From: JBGPFS01 sp041483455
GTDB taxonomy: Bacteria > Chloroflexota > Limnocylindria > Limnocylindrales > CSP1-4
Assembly: GCA_041483455.1 (NCBI GenBank)
Contig: JBGPFS010000071.1
Location: 1 to 10,748 of the forward strand
Direction: 5' to 3'
DNA length: 10,748 nucleotides
Each line of letters opens with the position of its first letter. Within the stretch, counting starts at the first letter, position 1. The notes below the pieces were generated by a model. It was not told the origin of the DNA. It worked only from the letters and a program-made list of their open reading frames with translations, and made no database searches. The position numbers and the translations under genes are program-made. Below, in pieces: positions 1 to 5,427 of this stretch.

Positions 1-1
1 C

Positions 2-418
2 CTGCTGGTCGAGGCGGAACGCGCCCGCGAGCTCGGCCTCCGTCCGCTCGCCCGGATCGTCTCGACCGCGGTCGCCGGCGTCGACCCAGCGGTCATGGGC
101 GTTGGCCCGGTGCCGGCCTCGCGCAAGGCGCTCGAGCGGGCCGGGATCGAGGCGGCCGACCTCGACCTGGTCGAGCTCAACGAGGCGTTCGCCAGCCAGT
201 CGGTCGTGTGCATCGACGAGCTGGGCCTTGACCCGGCCAAGGTGAACGTCAACGGCGGCGCCATCGCCCTCGGCCATCCGCTCGGGATGAGCGGTGGCCG
301 GCTCATCACGATGCTCGTCCACGAGCTCCGCCGGACCGGCGGTCGCTACGGCCTGGCCACGATGTGCATCGGAGTGGGGCAGGGGATCGCGACGGTCGTC
401 GAGCGACTCGACGGCTGA
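2..418 (+). CDS. Thiolase (acetyl-CoA acyltransferase/acetyltransferase), C-terminal part
   Basis: The frame is open from the left edge, so the N-terminal half with the nucleophilic cysteine lies outside the window. The visible 138 residues are the thiolase C-terminal domain. In order they show the NEAFA motif, the GGAIALGHPLG block with the catalytic histidine, and near the end the CIGVGQG block with the second active-site cysteine. Thiolases cleave 3-ketoacyl-CoA with CoA, or run the reverse Claisen condensation of two acetyl-CoA, in the cytoplasm. Beta-oxidation and acetoacetyl-CoA synthesis cannot be told apart here. The histidine block continues as GMSGGR, where many members have G-A-S-G-A-R, a mild variation. 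The gene ends with TGA at 416-418, followed by a 164-bp spacer before the iron-sulfur carrier gene. That gene has its own promoter, so the two are probably separate transcription units. Confidence 0.95.
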   Translation: MLVEAERARELGLRPLARIVSTAVAGVDPAVMGVGPVPASRKALERAGIEAADLDLVELNEAFASQSVVCIDELGLDPAKVNVNGGAIALGHPLGMSGGRLITMLVHELRRTGGRYGLATMCIGVGQGIATVVERLDG

Positions 419-490
419 GCGATCGCCCCGACCGCCCCAGCGGCCGACGGTCCCAGCGGCCGCCCGCCCGGCTCCGTCGGGGCCGCCGTG

Positions 491-523
491 GCGGGTTTCG
501 ACGGAGCCCTTGTCGAAACCCGC
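491..523. repeat. Perfect 12-bp inverted repeat between thiolase and iron-sulfur carrier genes
   Basis: The arms GCGGGTTTCGAC (491-502) and GTCGAAACCCGC (512-523) are exact reverse complements around a 9-nt loop. In RNA this would be a stable hairpin after the thiolase stop and could end that transcript, although no T-run follows. In DNA the right arm covers most of the predicted -35 box (510-515) of the downstream gene, so it could equally be an operator. The core GTTTCGAC/GTCGAAAC also resembles short dispersed palindromes common in some high-GC genomes. That resemblance is from memory and untested. Confidence 0.6.
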
Positions 524-538
524 GGACCTGCGTACGAT
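510..538 (+). promoter_or_regulatory. Sigma70-type promoter for the iron-sulfur carrier gene
   Basis: A -35-like TTGTCG (510-515) and a -10-like TACGAT (533-538) are separated by exactly 17 bp. Each box matches 4 of 6 consensus bases in an otherwise very GC-rich spacer. Transcription would start near 545, giving a leader of about 38 nt that contains the GAGGA ribosome site of the following gene. The -35 box overlaps the right arm of the 491-523 inverted repeat. Confidence 0.5.
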
Positions 539-582
539 GCGGGGACCTCGCTCCCCCGTCGCCCCATGAGGATGCCAGTCCG

Positions 583-963
583 ATGCTCGAGACCCAGCCG
601 ACCACGCTCAGCCTCACCGATGCCGCCGCCTCGAAGCTCCGCGAGCTGACGAAGGAAGAGACGAACCCCGCGGTCGGCCTGCGTGTCTACGTCTACTCGG
701 GCGGCTGCTCCGGCTACAAGTACGGGATGATGATCGAGGACGCGCCCACGGCCGAGGATCGGTCGCTCGAGCTCAACGGCGTCAAGGTCTACGTCGACGG
801 CAAGAGCATCGATCTGCTCAAGGGCTCGGAGATCGACTACATCGACACGCTCATGGGCGCCGGCTTCACGGTCAACAACCCGAATGCGGTGTCCGGCTGC
901 GGCTGCGGCTCGAGCTTCCGGACGGCCGAGAACGAGGGCTCGCCCCGGGCCTGCTCGCACTGA
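583..963 (+). CDS. erpA: HesB/IscA-family (A-type) iron-sulfur cluster carrier, ErpA-like
   Basis: This 126-residue protein has the full A-type carrier signature. Its first cysteine lies in GGCSGY (C42) and the C-terminal pair in SGCGCGSSF (C106 and C108). These three cysteines bind a [2Fe-2S] or [4Fe-4S] cluster that is passed to apo-enzymes in the cytoplasm. Length and motif spacing fit the family. The ATG at 583 is chosen because the family N-terminus begins here and GAGGA lies about 10 nt upstream (569-573 region). The frame is open further upstream but reads as low-complexity arginine-rich sequence. The tail after the CGCG motif is about 15 residues longer than usual and holds an extra cysteine (C124). 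No isc or suf neighbours are visible, so ErpA, SufA and IscA cannot be separated firmly. ErpA is the usual label for an isolated copy. Confidence 0.92.
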   Translation: MLETQPTTLSLTDAAASKLRELTKEETNPAVGLRVYVYSGGCSGYKYGMMIEDAPTAEDRSLELNGVKVYVDGKSIDLLKGSEIDYIDTLMGAGFTVNNPNAVSGCGCGSSFRTAENEGSPRACSH

Positions 964-1001
964 TCGCCGGGCCGGCCTGACGCCGGGGCCGCACGAGGCA
1001 C

Positions 1002-1028
1002 GAGGCCGCCGGTTCGCCCGGCGGCTTC
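1002..1028 (+). terminator. Probable intrinsic terminator after the iron-sulfur carrier gene
   Basis: GCCGCCGG (1005-1012) and CCGGCGGC (1018-1025) pair perfectly around a TTCGC loop. The stem extends three more pairs, one of them a G-U, to 1002 and 1028. A weak T-rich stretch, TTCTCGATT, begins at 1026. The hairpin lies 40 nt after the stop codon and before the next gene's own start signals, so termination is the simplest reading. Confidence 0.5.
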
Positions 1029-1064
1029 TCGATTCCGGTGGCTGCCACAGGCCGGTCCGGCTCG

Positions 1065-1070
1065 TAGACT
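1065..1070 (+). promoter_or_regulatory. -10 box TAGACT for a probably leaderless LON-domain gene
   Basis: TAGACT fits the TANNNT pattern and stands 8 nt before the ATG at 1079, so transcription would start at or next to the start codon. No Shine-Dalgarno sequence lies in that interval. No convincing -35 box was found. The same arrangement recurs at 5391-5396 and 5415-5420. Confidence 0.45.
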
Positions 1071-1078
1071 GGGCGACG

Positions 1079-1906
1079 ATGGAGTTGCCGCTCTTCCCAC
1101 TCCACACGGTCCTCTTCCCGGGCGTCGAGCTGCCGCTCCACGTCTTCGAGGAGCGCTACCGGGCGATGGTCCGGCACTGCCTGAAGGCCGACGTTCCGTT
1201 CGGGGTGCTCCTCATCCGCGAGGGCCGCGAGGTCGGCGAGGGCAGCCTCTCGATGGCGACGATCGGGACGATCGCCGAGATCCGGGAGGCCGCCCGGTAC
1301 GCCGACGGCCGCTTCGGCCTGGTCGTCGTCGGTGGCCGGCGGTTCCGGGTCGAGAGCGTCACCGTGGGCCGCGAGCCGTACCTGGTGGGTGAGGTCACGG
1401 AGTTGCCGGAAGCGATCGGCGACGCGGGCCGGGCTCGCCGGCTGACCGATCGGGTGACCGCCCGATTCATCCGCTACCTGACACTCCTCCAGCCGACGGA
1501 CGGCGAGGATGCCGACGAGCTCGACGTCCGGGTCGAGGTCGACGTGATCGCGGAGGACGACGAGCCCGGGGACAAGCCCGCCGACGAGGCAGAGCGCGAA
1601 CCGACGACCAAGTCCAGCGCCGCGGCTTCGGCCGGCAGCCGCGGTCAGGCCGACGACCGAGCCGAGCAGCTCGACGAGATCGCCCGGGAGATCGCCATCC
1701 CGGACGATCCGTCAGCCCTGTCGTACCTCCTCGGTGGGATCGTCCAGGTCGACCAGCGGCGCCGGCAGGCACTCCTCGAGGCCGTCAGCGCGGTCGACCG
1801 GCTCGAAGGCCTGCTCGTTCTCATCGACCGCGAGATCGTCCTGCTCGAGCGCCGCCTGCGCACCTACCAGGTCGATCCGCGGCTGGCGATGGCCCGCCGG
1901 AACTGA
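1079..1906 (+). CDS. Stand-alone LON substrate-binding (N-terminal) domain protein
   Basis: This 275-residue protein opens with the typical LON N-domain sequence: LPLFPLHTVLFPG, then LPLHVFEERYR at residues 19-28, FGVLLIREG (41-49) and GLVVVGGRRFRV (80-91). There is no AAA+ module and no Ser-Lys protease domain, so it is not Lon protease itself. Stand-alone LON proteins are thought to bind peptides or unfolded proteins; their targets are poorly known. Residues about 141-195 form an acidic, Ala/Ser/Asp-rich stretch that looks disordered and splits the N-domain from the C-terminal helices. Those helices (PSALSYLLGGIVQVD and onwards, from residue 211) resemble the helical part that follows the LON fold. 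The ATG at 1079 starts exactly at the domain's first strand. The gene is preceded by a -10 box 8 nt away and has no ribosome site. Confidence 0.9.
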   Translation: MELPLFPLHTVLFPGVELPLHVFEERYRAMVRHCLKADVPFGVLLIREGREVGEGSLSMATIGTIAEIREAARYADGRFGLVVVGGRRFRVESVTVGREPYLVGEVTELPEAIGDAGRARRLTDRVTARFIRYLTLLQPTDGEDADELDVRVEVDVIAEDDEPGDKPADEAEREPTTKSSAAASAGSRGQADDRAEQLDEIAREIAIPDDPSALSYLLGGIVQVDQRRRQALLEAVSAVDRLEGLLVLIDREIVLLERRLRTYQVDPRLAMARRN

Positions 1907-1950
1907 GGTCCTGGGGATGACGTCGGCCCGAAGGTCAGCCCAGGTCTGCC

Positions 1951-1979
1951 TTGACGAGCGTCGAGTGACCGCCGACGAT
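1951..1979 (+). promoter_or_regulatory. Possible promoter for the small membrane protein gene
   Basis: TTGACG (1951-1956, 5 of 6 matches to the -35 consensus) and GACGAT (1974-1979) are 17 bp apart. The -10 lacks its first T, so it is weak. A start near 1986 would give a leader of about 40 nt ending in the GAGGG ribosome site, which favours the ATG at 2026 over the upstream ATG at 1978. Confidence 0.35.
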
Positions 1980-2025
1980 GCCGTCGACGGTGGCGGGCAT
2001 GCTGCCGGGCCTTGAGGGCGGTGCG

Positions 2026-2262
2026 ATGGTCGGCCTGGTCCTTCTGTCTCTTCCATTCGCTGCGATCGCGGCGTGGTCCGGTCGACTCTGGGCTCTCCCG
2101 CTCCCCGTGGTCTTCTGGGTCGGCGTGGCCTGGCTCGAGAGCCTCGGGATCCTGCCGGGAGCGACGAGCCTGGGAGCCGCGCTCATCGCTGGGATCGTCG
2201 GGGCCGTCTTCGCGGGGGTCGGCTTGGCGGTGCACCCTCGCTTGCGTCCCCACGCCGCCTGA
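2026..2262 (+). CDS. Small integral membrane protein, unknown function
   Basis: This 78-residue protein is mostly hydrophobic, with three likely membrane segments: residues about 2-17 (VGLVLLSLPFAAIAAW), 19-38 (LWALPLPVVFWVGVAWLESL) and 45-65 (LGAALIAGIVGAVFAGVGLAV). It ends in a short basic tail. The ATG at 2026 is chosen because GAGGG stands 7 nt upstream (2014-2018). An in-frame ATG at 1978 would add 16 residues but overlaps a possible -10 box. No family was recognised. The clear hydrophobic periodicity and good ribosome site argue that it is real. It follows the LON gene by 119 bp and converges with the dioxygenase gene, with only 41 bp between the two stops. That gap holds just a weak 5-bp hairpin (2296-2309), so no good terminator separates them. 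Confidence 0.6.
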   Translation: MVGLVLLSLPFAAIAAWSGRLWALPLPVVFWVGVAWLESLGILPGATSLGAALIAGIVGAVFAGVGLAVHPRLRPHAA

Positions 2263-2303
2263 CCACCACCGCGGATCGGCGTGCGACCCAGCTCGCGCTG
2301 CGG

Positions 2304-3107
2304 TCAGCGGGCCTCGAACGACCGCTTCGAGAGGCCGTAGGCATAACCCTCGACCGTGTAGGTCGGGGCGTCGTCCGGTCGCGCCGTCGCCCCGAGTGTG
2401 ACGAACAGTGGGGCGAAGTGCTCGACCGTGGGGTGGGCGTACGGCATCCCCGGGGCCCGGTTCCGGAAGTCGAAGAGCGCGTCGAGGTCGCCCCGGTCCA
2501 GGGCCTCGGTCGCCCAGCGGTCGAACTCGATCGACCAGGTCGGCGCCCCCGGCTTGCCCAGGAAGTACTCGTGGATGAACGGCAGGCCGTGGGTCATGAA
2601 GCCGCTCCCGACGATGAGCACGCCCTCGTCCCGCAGCGGCGCCAGGCGCTGCCCGACGGCGAACAGGTGCTCGGGATCGAGGTCAGGCATCGACAGCTGG
2701 AGGACCGGGATGTCTGCGGCCGGGAACATCGCCTTGAGCGGGACCCAGGCGCCATGGTCGAGGCCGCGCATCGGTCGCTCGAGGACGGGTTCGCTCGCCG
2801 GCATCAGGCCTTTCACCTTCGCCGCGAGGTCGGGCGCGCCGGGCGCGTCGTAGGTCATCTCGTAGTAGTGCTCCGGGAACCCGAAGAAGTCGTAGACGAG
2901 CGGCACGCGCGCGGTCGCGCTGATCGCCAGCGGGGCGGTCTGCCAGTGAGCGCTGACGATCAGGATCGACGAAGGCCGAGGCAGGGAGCCGGCCCACGCG
3001 CCGAGCTCGCCCATCCAGAGCTCGTCCTCCAGCAGGGGCGGCGCGCCGTGGCCCAGGTAGAGCGCGGGCATCGGCCGGATGGAGTCGGCGGTGGCGGTGG
3101 GATCCAC
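2304..3107 (-). CDS. DODA/YgiD-type extradiol ring-opening dioxygenase (LigB superfamily)
   Basis: This 267-residue protein matches the DODA/YgiD branch of class III extradiol dioxygenases. Visible family blocks are LYLGHGAPPLL (His20), VSAHWQT (His54), RPMRGLDHGAW (His118), GSGFMTHGL (His173) and HPTVEHFAPLF (His225, His230). By family knowledge His20, His54 and a C-terminal histidine, probably His230, bind the metal, while His118 is the catalytic base. The family opens catechol rings, with DOPA as the best-known substrate. The substrate here is unknown, and many bacterial members are annotated only by similarity. The start is GTG at 3107, supported by GGAGG 9 nt upstream. A second in-frame ATG at 3071 lies just before the first motif. 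It sits 36 bp downstream of the sulfite-oxidase-like gene on the same strand and is probably co-transcribed with it. Confidence 0.9.
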   Translation of the reverse strand: MDPTATADSIRPMPALYLGHGAPPLLEDELWMGELGAWAGSLPRPSSILIVSAHWQTAPLAISATARVPLVYDFFGFPEHYYEMTYDAPGAPDLAAKVKGLMPASEPVLERPMRGLDHGAWVPLKAMFPAADIPVLQLSMPDLDPEHLFAVGQRLAPLRDEGVLIVGSGFMTHGLPFIHEYFLGKPGAPTWSIEFDRWATEALDRGDLDALFDFRNRAPGMPYAHPTVEHFAPLFVTLGATARPDDAPTYTVEGYAYGLSKRSFEAR

Positions 3108-3116
3108 GGGGGACGA

Positions 3117-3121
3117 CCTCC
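3117..3121 (-). promoter_or_regulatory. Ribosome binding site fixing the GTG start of the dioxygenase
   Basis: On the minus strand GGAGG is followed by 9 nt and the GTG at 3107-3105. This spacing suits initiation at GTG and not at the downstream ATG (3071). Confidence 0.6.
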
Positions 3122-3143
3122 GAAGGTGTCGATCAGGGACCGG

Positions 3144-3746
3144 CTACTCGCTGAAGCGCTCTTCCTTCCAGGGATCGGCGTCGTTGTTGTAGCCGTAGCG
3201 CTCCCAGAAGCCCAGGCTGTCGTGGTCGAGGAACTCGAGGCCGCGGATCCACTTGGCGCTCTTCCAGAAGTAGCGCTTCGGGACCAGGAGCCGGAGCGGG
3301 TAGCCGTGCTCGGGCTCGAGCGGCGCTCCGCCGAACGTGTCGGCGAGGAGGACGTCGTCGTCGTCGAGCACCGTCAGCGGCAGGTTCGCGGTGTAGCCCT
3401 GCTCGCAATGGGCCAGGACGTGGGTCGCCGTCGAGCGGACCCCGGCGAGCGCCAGGATCTCCTGGATCGGCACGCCCTCCCAGCCCGTGTCGAGCTTCGT
3501 CCAGCGGGTGACGCAGTGGATGTCGGTCGTCACCTGCTTGCGGGGGAGCTCCTTGAACTGCTCCCAGGACAGGCTGAGCGGGCTGTCCACGGCACCGAAG
3601 ACGCGGAGATCCCAGGTCCGGAGGTCGGTCTTCGGAACCGAGCCGTAGTGAAGGACCGGGAACTTGTCCGTCTTGTACTGACCGGGCGGGATCCGGCCGG
3701 CGATCGTCGGGTCCATCGTCCTTCCTCTGAACAGCCGCTCGAACAT
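3144..3746 (-). CDS. Sulfite-oxidase-family molybdopterin oxidoreductase, cytoplasmic
   Basis: This 200-residue protein consists of the oxidoreductase molybdopterin-binding domain. It begins with the PPGQYKTDKFPVLHYG block (residues 20-35), continues with LRTWDLRVFG, and has the DIHCVTRW block, where C78 should be the molybdenum-ligating cysteine. WEGVPI and the C-terminal YPLRLLVPKRYFWKSAKW follow. The dimerisation and heme domains of true sulfite oxidases are absent. No Tat signal or membrane segment is seen, so it should act in the cytoplasm, unlike the periplasmic sulfoxide reductase MsrP. The redox substrate is unknown. The start is uncertain: ATG 3746 gives MFERLFRGR, which resembles family N-termini, but ATG 3716 has a much better ribosome site (AGAGGAAGG just upstream) and would remove 10 residues. 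It lies 71 bp after the GT-C-like gene and 36 bp before the dioxygenase. Confidence 0.9.
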   Translation of the reverse strand: MFERLFRGRTMDPTIAGRIPPGQYKTDKFPVLHYGSVPKTDLRTWDLRVFGAVDSPLSLSWEQFKELPRKQVTTDIHCVTRWTKLDTGWEGVPIQEILALAGVRSTATHVLAHCEQGYTANLPLTVLDDDDVLLADTFGGAPLEPEHGYPLRLLVPKRYFWKSAKWIRGLEFLDHDSLGFWERYGYNNDADPWKEERFSE

Positions 3747-3753
3747 GCTGGTG

Positions 3754-3782
3754 GGCCCCGTGCGCTGGCGCCGTCCGGGGCC
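3754..3782 (-). other. Stem-loop upstream of the molybdopterin oxidoreductase gene
   Basis: GGCCCCG (3754-3760) and CGGGGCC (3776-3782) form a 7-bp perfect stem around a 15-nt loop that holds a further GGCGCC palindrome. It lies in the 71-bp gap between the GT-C-like gene and the oxidoreductase, only 7 nt before the ATG at 3746. It could slow transcription or mask that start, leaving the ATG at 3716 accessible. In a genome this GC-rich it may also be chance. Confidence 0.3.
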
Positions 3783-3817
3783 ATCCTGCCACACCCGGGC
3801 CGAGCGGCCAGGGATCG

Positions 3818-5383
3818 TCAGCCGCCTCCCGGCTCCGCCCGCAGGACCCACGTCGCGGACGACGCGTCCGCCAGCAGAGGAACGAGACGCCGGCCGTCCA
3901 CCGCGGCGGGCGCGGAGATCTCGAACGGGGTGAAGCGCTCGGCGGGCAGGTCGCCTCCGCTGTGCAGGAGGATCTGACCCGGCGCGGGCGAGTCGCCCTC
4001 CGGGATGAGCCCCGCGGGATCGATGCTGGCGATCCGGGAGAGCGGCAGGCCGAGGTCCACCGCGAGCCTGGGGCGGACAGGCGTCGGGACGACCAGGAGT
4101 GCCGCGCGGCCCAGGTCCGGCAGCGGTGCGTCGCCTGGCCAGGCGACGATCCCCGGATACCGGGCGACCTCCGTGCGGAGCACCGTCAGGGAGGCGTCGG
4201 CCGACCGGGTGAATGCCCTGGCGCGGGCGATCTGGTCGATCGTGTCCCCGTCGAGTGGCCCGATCCGTGGCGCTGCCAGGAGTGCGAGGACCGCCGCGAC
4301 GACCACGCCGGACATGTCGAGTCGCCGCCCCGATCCCGACAGGCGCCGAACCGGACCGCCGAGGTGCGCGAGCGTGGCGGGCGCGACGAGCCAGCCGATG
4401 GCCACGGCGCCGCCGAACCGGAGGACGAGCTCGATCGGAACGAGGTAGCGCGGGTCGACGAACAGCCGCCGCGCCGCGAGGAACAGGAGGAACGCGGCGA
4501 CCCCGGGCCCGAGCGCGGTCAGCCCGACGAGCAGGGCGGCCCGGCGACGCCGGACCAGCCAGGCGAAGCCGACCAACGCCGCGAGCGACATCAGGGGCAT
4601 GCGGAGGGCGACCTTGACGATGTCGGTCCCGGTGGCGACGACGCTCGAAAGCTGGCCGATATGGCCCGCTGAATACCGTGCCGACACGGCTGCCCAGTAG
4701 AGCGGATCGCCGGTCAGCAGCCAGTCGTGGAGGAGCATCACCGGCAGGGCGAGGAGTCCGAGCCCGATCCAGCCCACGCCATTCGGCAGCGATCCGCCGA
4801 TCGGCCGGGGGCCGATCCGGCGGGCGACGAGGACGACGAGGGCCAGCCCTACCACGAGGAGCGTCTCGAGGCGGGCGAGCGAGGCGATCGCGAGCAGGGT
4901 CCCGGCCAGGGACCACCGCGGACGGGAGGCCGTCACGGCCAGCCCCGCCGCGAACCAGCCGGCCAGCGCCCACACGAGGCCCAGGCCCCAGGCCGTCTCC
5001 AGGAGCATGCTCGGCGAAGCGATCAGCGTCGCCGCCAGGGCGGCCGCTGCGGCCGGGCCAGCCAGTCTGCCGGCCAGCCATGCTCCGAGGGCGACCGCGA
5101 GGCCCCACGCCCCGATCGTCACGACCGACACGCCGCTCCAGCCCAGCAGGCCGTGGGCGATGCCATCGACGAGTGTCAGGAGCGGCTTGGGGGTCGTGCC
5201 GAGCGACTCGACGAGCCGGTGACCTTCGACGATCCGCTGGAAGTGAAGGACGCTCGAAGCCGTGTCGTAGGCCAGCGGCGCGTGGGACATGGGCTGGACG
5301 ATCGCGAACGCGACGCCGGACGCGACCAGGAAGACCGCGCTGAGCCCGATCGCGGCGAAGGCGCGGACGTGACGATCGAGCAT
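3818..5383 (-). CDS. Multi-pass membrane protein, GT-C-like glycosyltransferase (putative)
   Basis: This 521-residue protein starts with a membrane helix (about 9-29), then a loop carrying YDTASSVLHFQ with Asp40. About eight or nine more hydrophobic segments run to residue 372, and a soluble C-terminal domain of about 145 residues ends the protein. The layout, a long first loop with an acidic residue, ARLETLL near 170, GDPLYW near 225 and DPRYLVP near 310, resembles GT-C transferases that use polyprenyl-phosphate sugars outside the membrane. I recognise the type, not a named family. It is divergent from the GT2 and flippase-like genes, with 44 bp between start codons, which supports a shared lipid-linked sugar pathway. 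The ATG at 5383 has no ribosome site but has TATACT 7 nt upstream, so the mRNA is probably leaderless. The orientation suggests it leads an operon with the two redox genes downstream, although their functions look unrelated. Confidence 0.75.
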   Translation of the reverse strand: MLDRHVRAFAAIGLSAVFLVASGVAFAIVQPMSHAPLAYDTASSVLHFQRIVEGHRLVESLGTTPKPLLTLVDGIAHGLLGWSGVSVVTIGAWGLAVALGAWLAGRLAGPAAAAALAATLIASPSMLLETAWGLGLVWALAGWFAAGLAVTASRPRWSLAGTLLAIASLARLETLLVVGLALVVLVARRIGPRPIGGSLPNGVGWIGLGLLALPVMLLHDWLLTGDPLYWAAVSARYSAGHIGQLSSVVATGTDIVKVALRMPLMSLAALVGFAWLVRRRRAALLVGLTALGPGVAAFLLFLAARRLFVDPRYLVPIELVLRFGGAVAIGWLVAPATLAHLGGPVRRLSGSGRRLDMSGVVVAAVLALLAAPRIGPLDGDTIDQIARARAFTRSADASLTVLRTEVARYPGIVAWPGDAPLPDLGRAALLVVPTPVRPRLAVDLGLPLSRIASIDPAGLIPEGDSPAPGQILLHSGGDLPAERFTPFEISAPAAVDGRRLVPLLADASSATWVLRAEPGGG

Positions 5384-5390
5384 CCCGGCG

Positions 5391-5396
5391 AGTATA
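5391..5396 (-). promoter_or_regulatory. -10 box TATACT for the GT-C-like gene (leaderless)
   Basis: On the minus strand TATACT matches 5 of 6 consensus bases and is followed by 7 nt (CGCCGGG) and the ATG at 5383. Transcription should therefore start at the start codon. Its -35 position, near 5414-5419, coincides with the -10 box of the divergent gene and has no good -35 match. Confidence 0.6.
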
Positions 5397-5414
5397 GGCA
5401 GGCGGGTCGTCGGC

Positions 5415-5420
5415 TATCCT
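5415..5420 (+). promoter_or_regulatory. -10 box TATCCT for the GT2 glycosyltransferase gene (leaderless)
   Basis: TATCCT fits TANNNT and is followed by 7 nt (TCGCGGC) and the GTG at 5428, with no ribosome site between. The expected -35 position, near 5392-5397, falls on the -10 box of the divergent gene. The two promoters therefore occupy the same 44 bp face to face. Confidence 0.5.
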
Positions 5421-5427
5421 TCGCGGC

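Noticed and set aside
436..462. An 11-bp direct repeat CCCAGCGGCCG with a 16-bp period
   Set aside because: Two copies of GC-only sequence in a GC-rich spacer are expected by chance, and no link to the promoter is visible.
2263..2303. Possible terminator between the small membrane gene and the dioxygenase
   Set aside because: The best stem (2296-2309) is only 5 bp, overlaps the dioxygenase stop codon and has no T-run.
2073..3977. A very long plus-strand open frame over the dioxygenase and oxidoreductase genes
   Set aside because: It is antisense to two clearly recognised minus-strand genes. Its product is Arg/Glu/Gly-rich low-complexity sequence, a usual effect of very high GC.
3144..5108. 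A minus-strand open frame joining the oxidoreductase with over 400 upstream residues
   Set aside because: Only the last 200 residues match the family. The upstream part is an Arg/Pro-rich reading of the GT-C-like gene in another frame, so a real fusion is unlikely.
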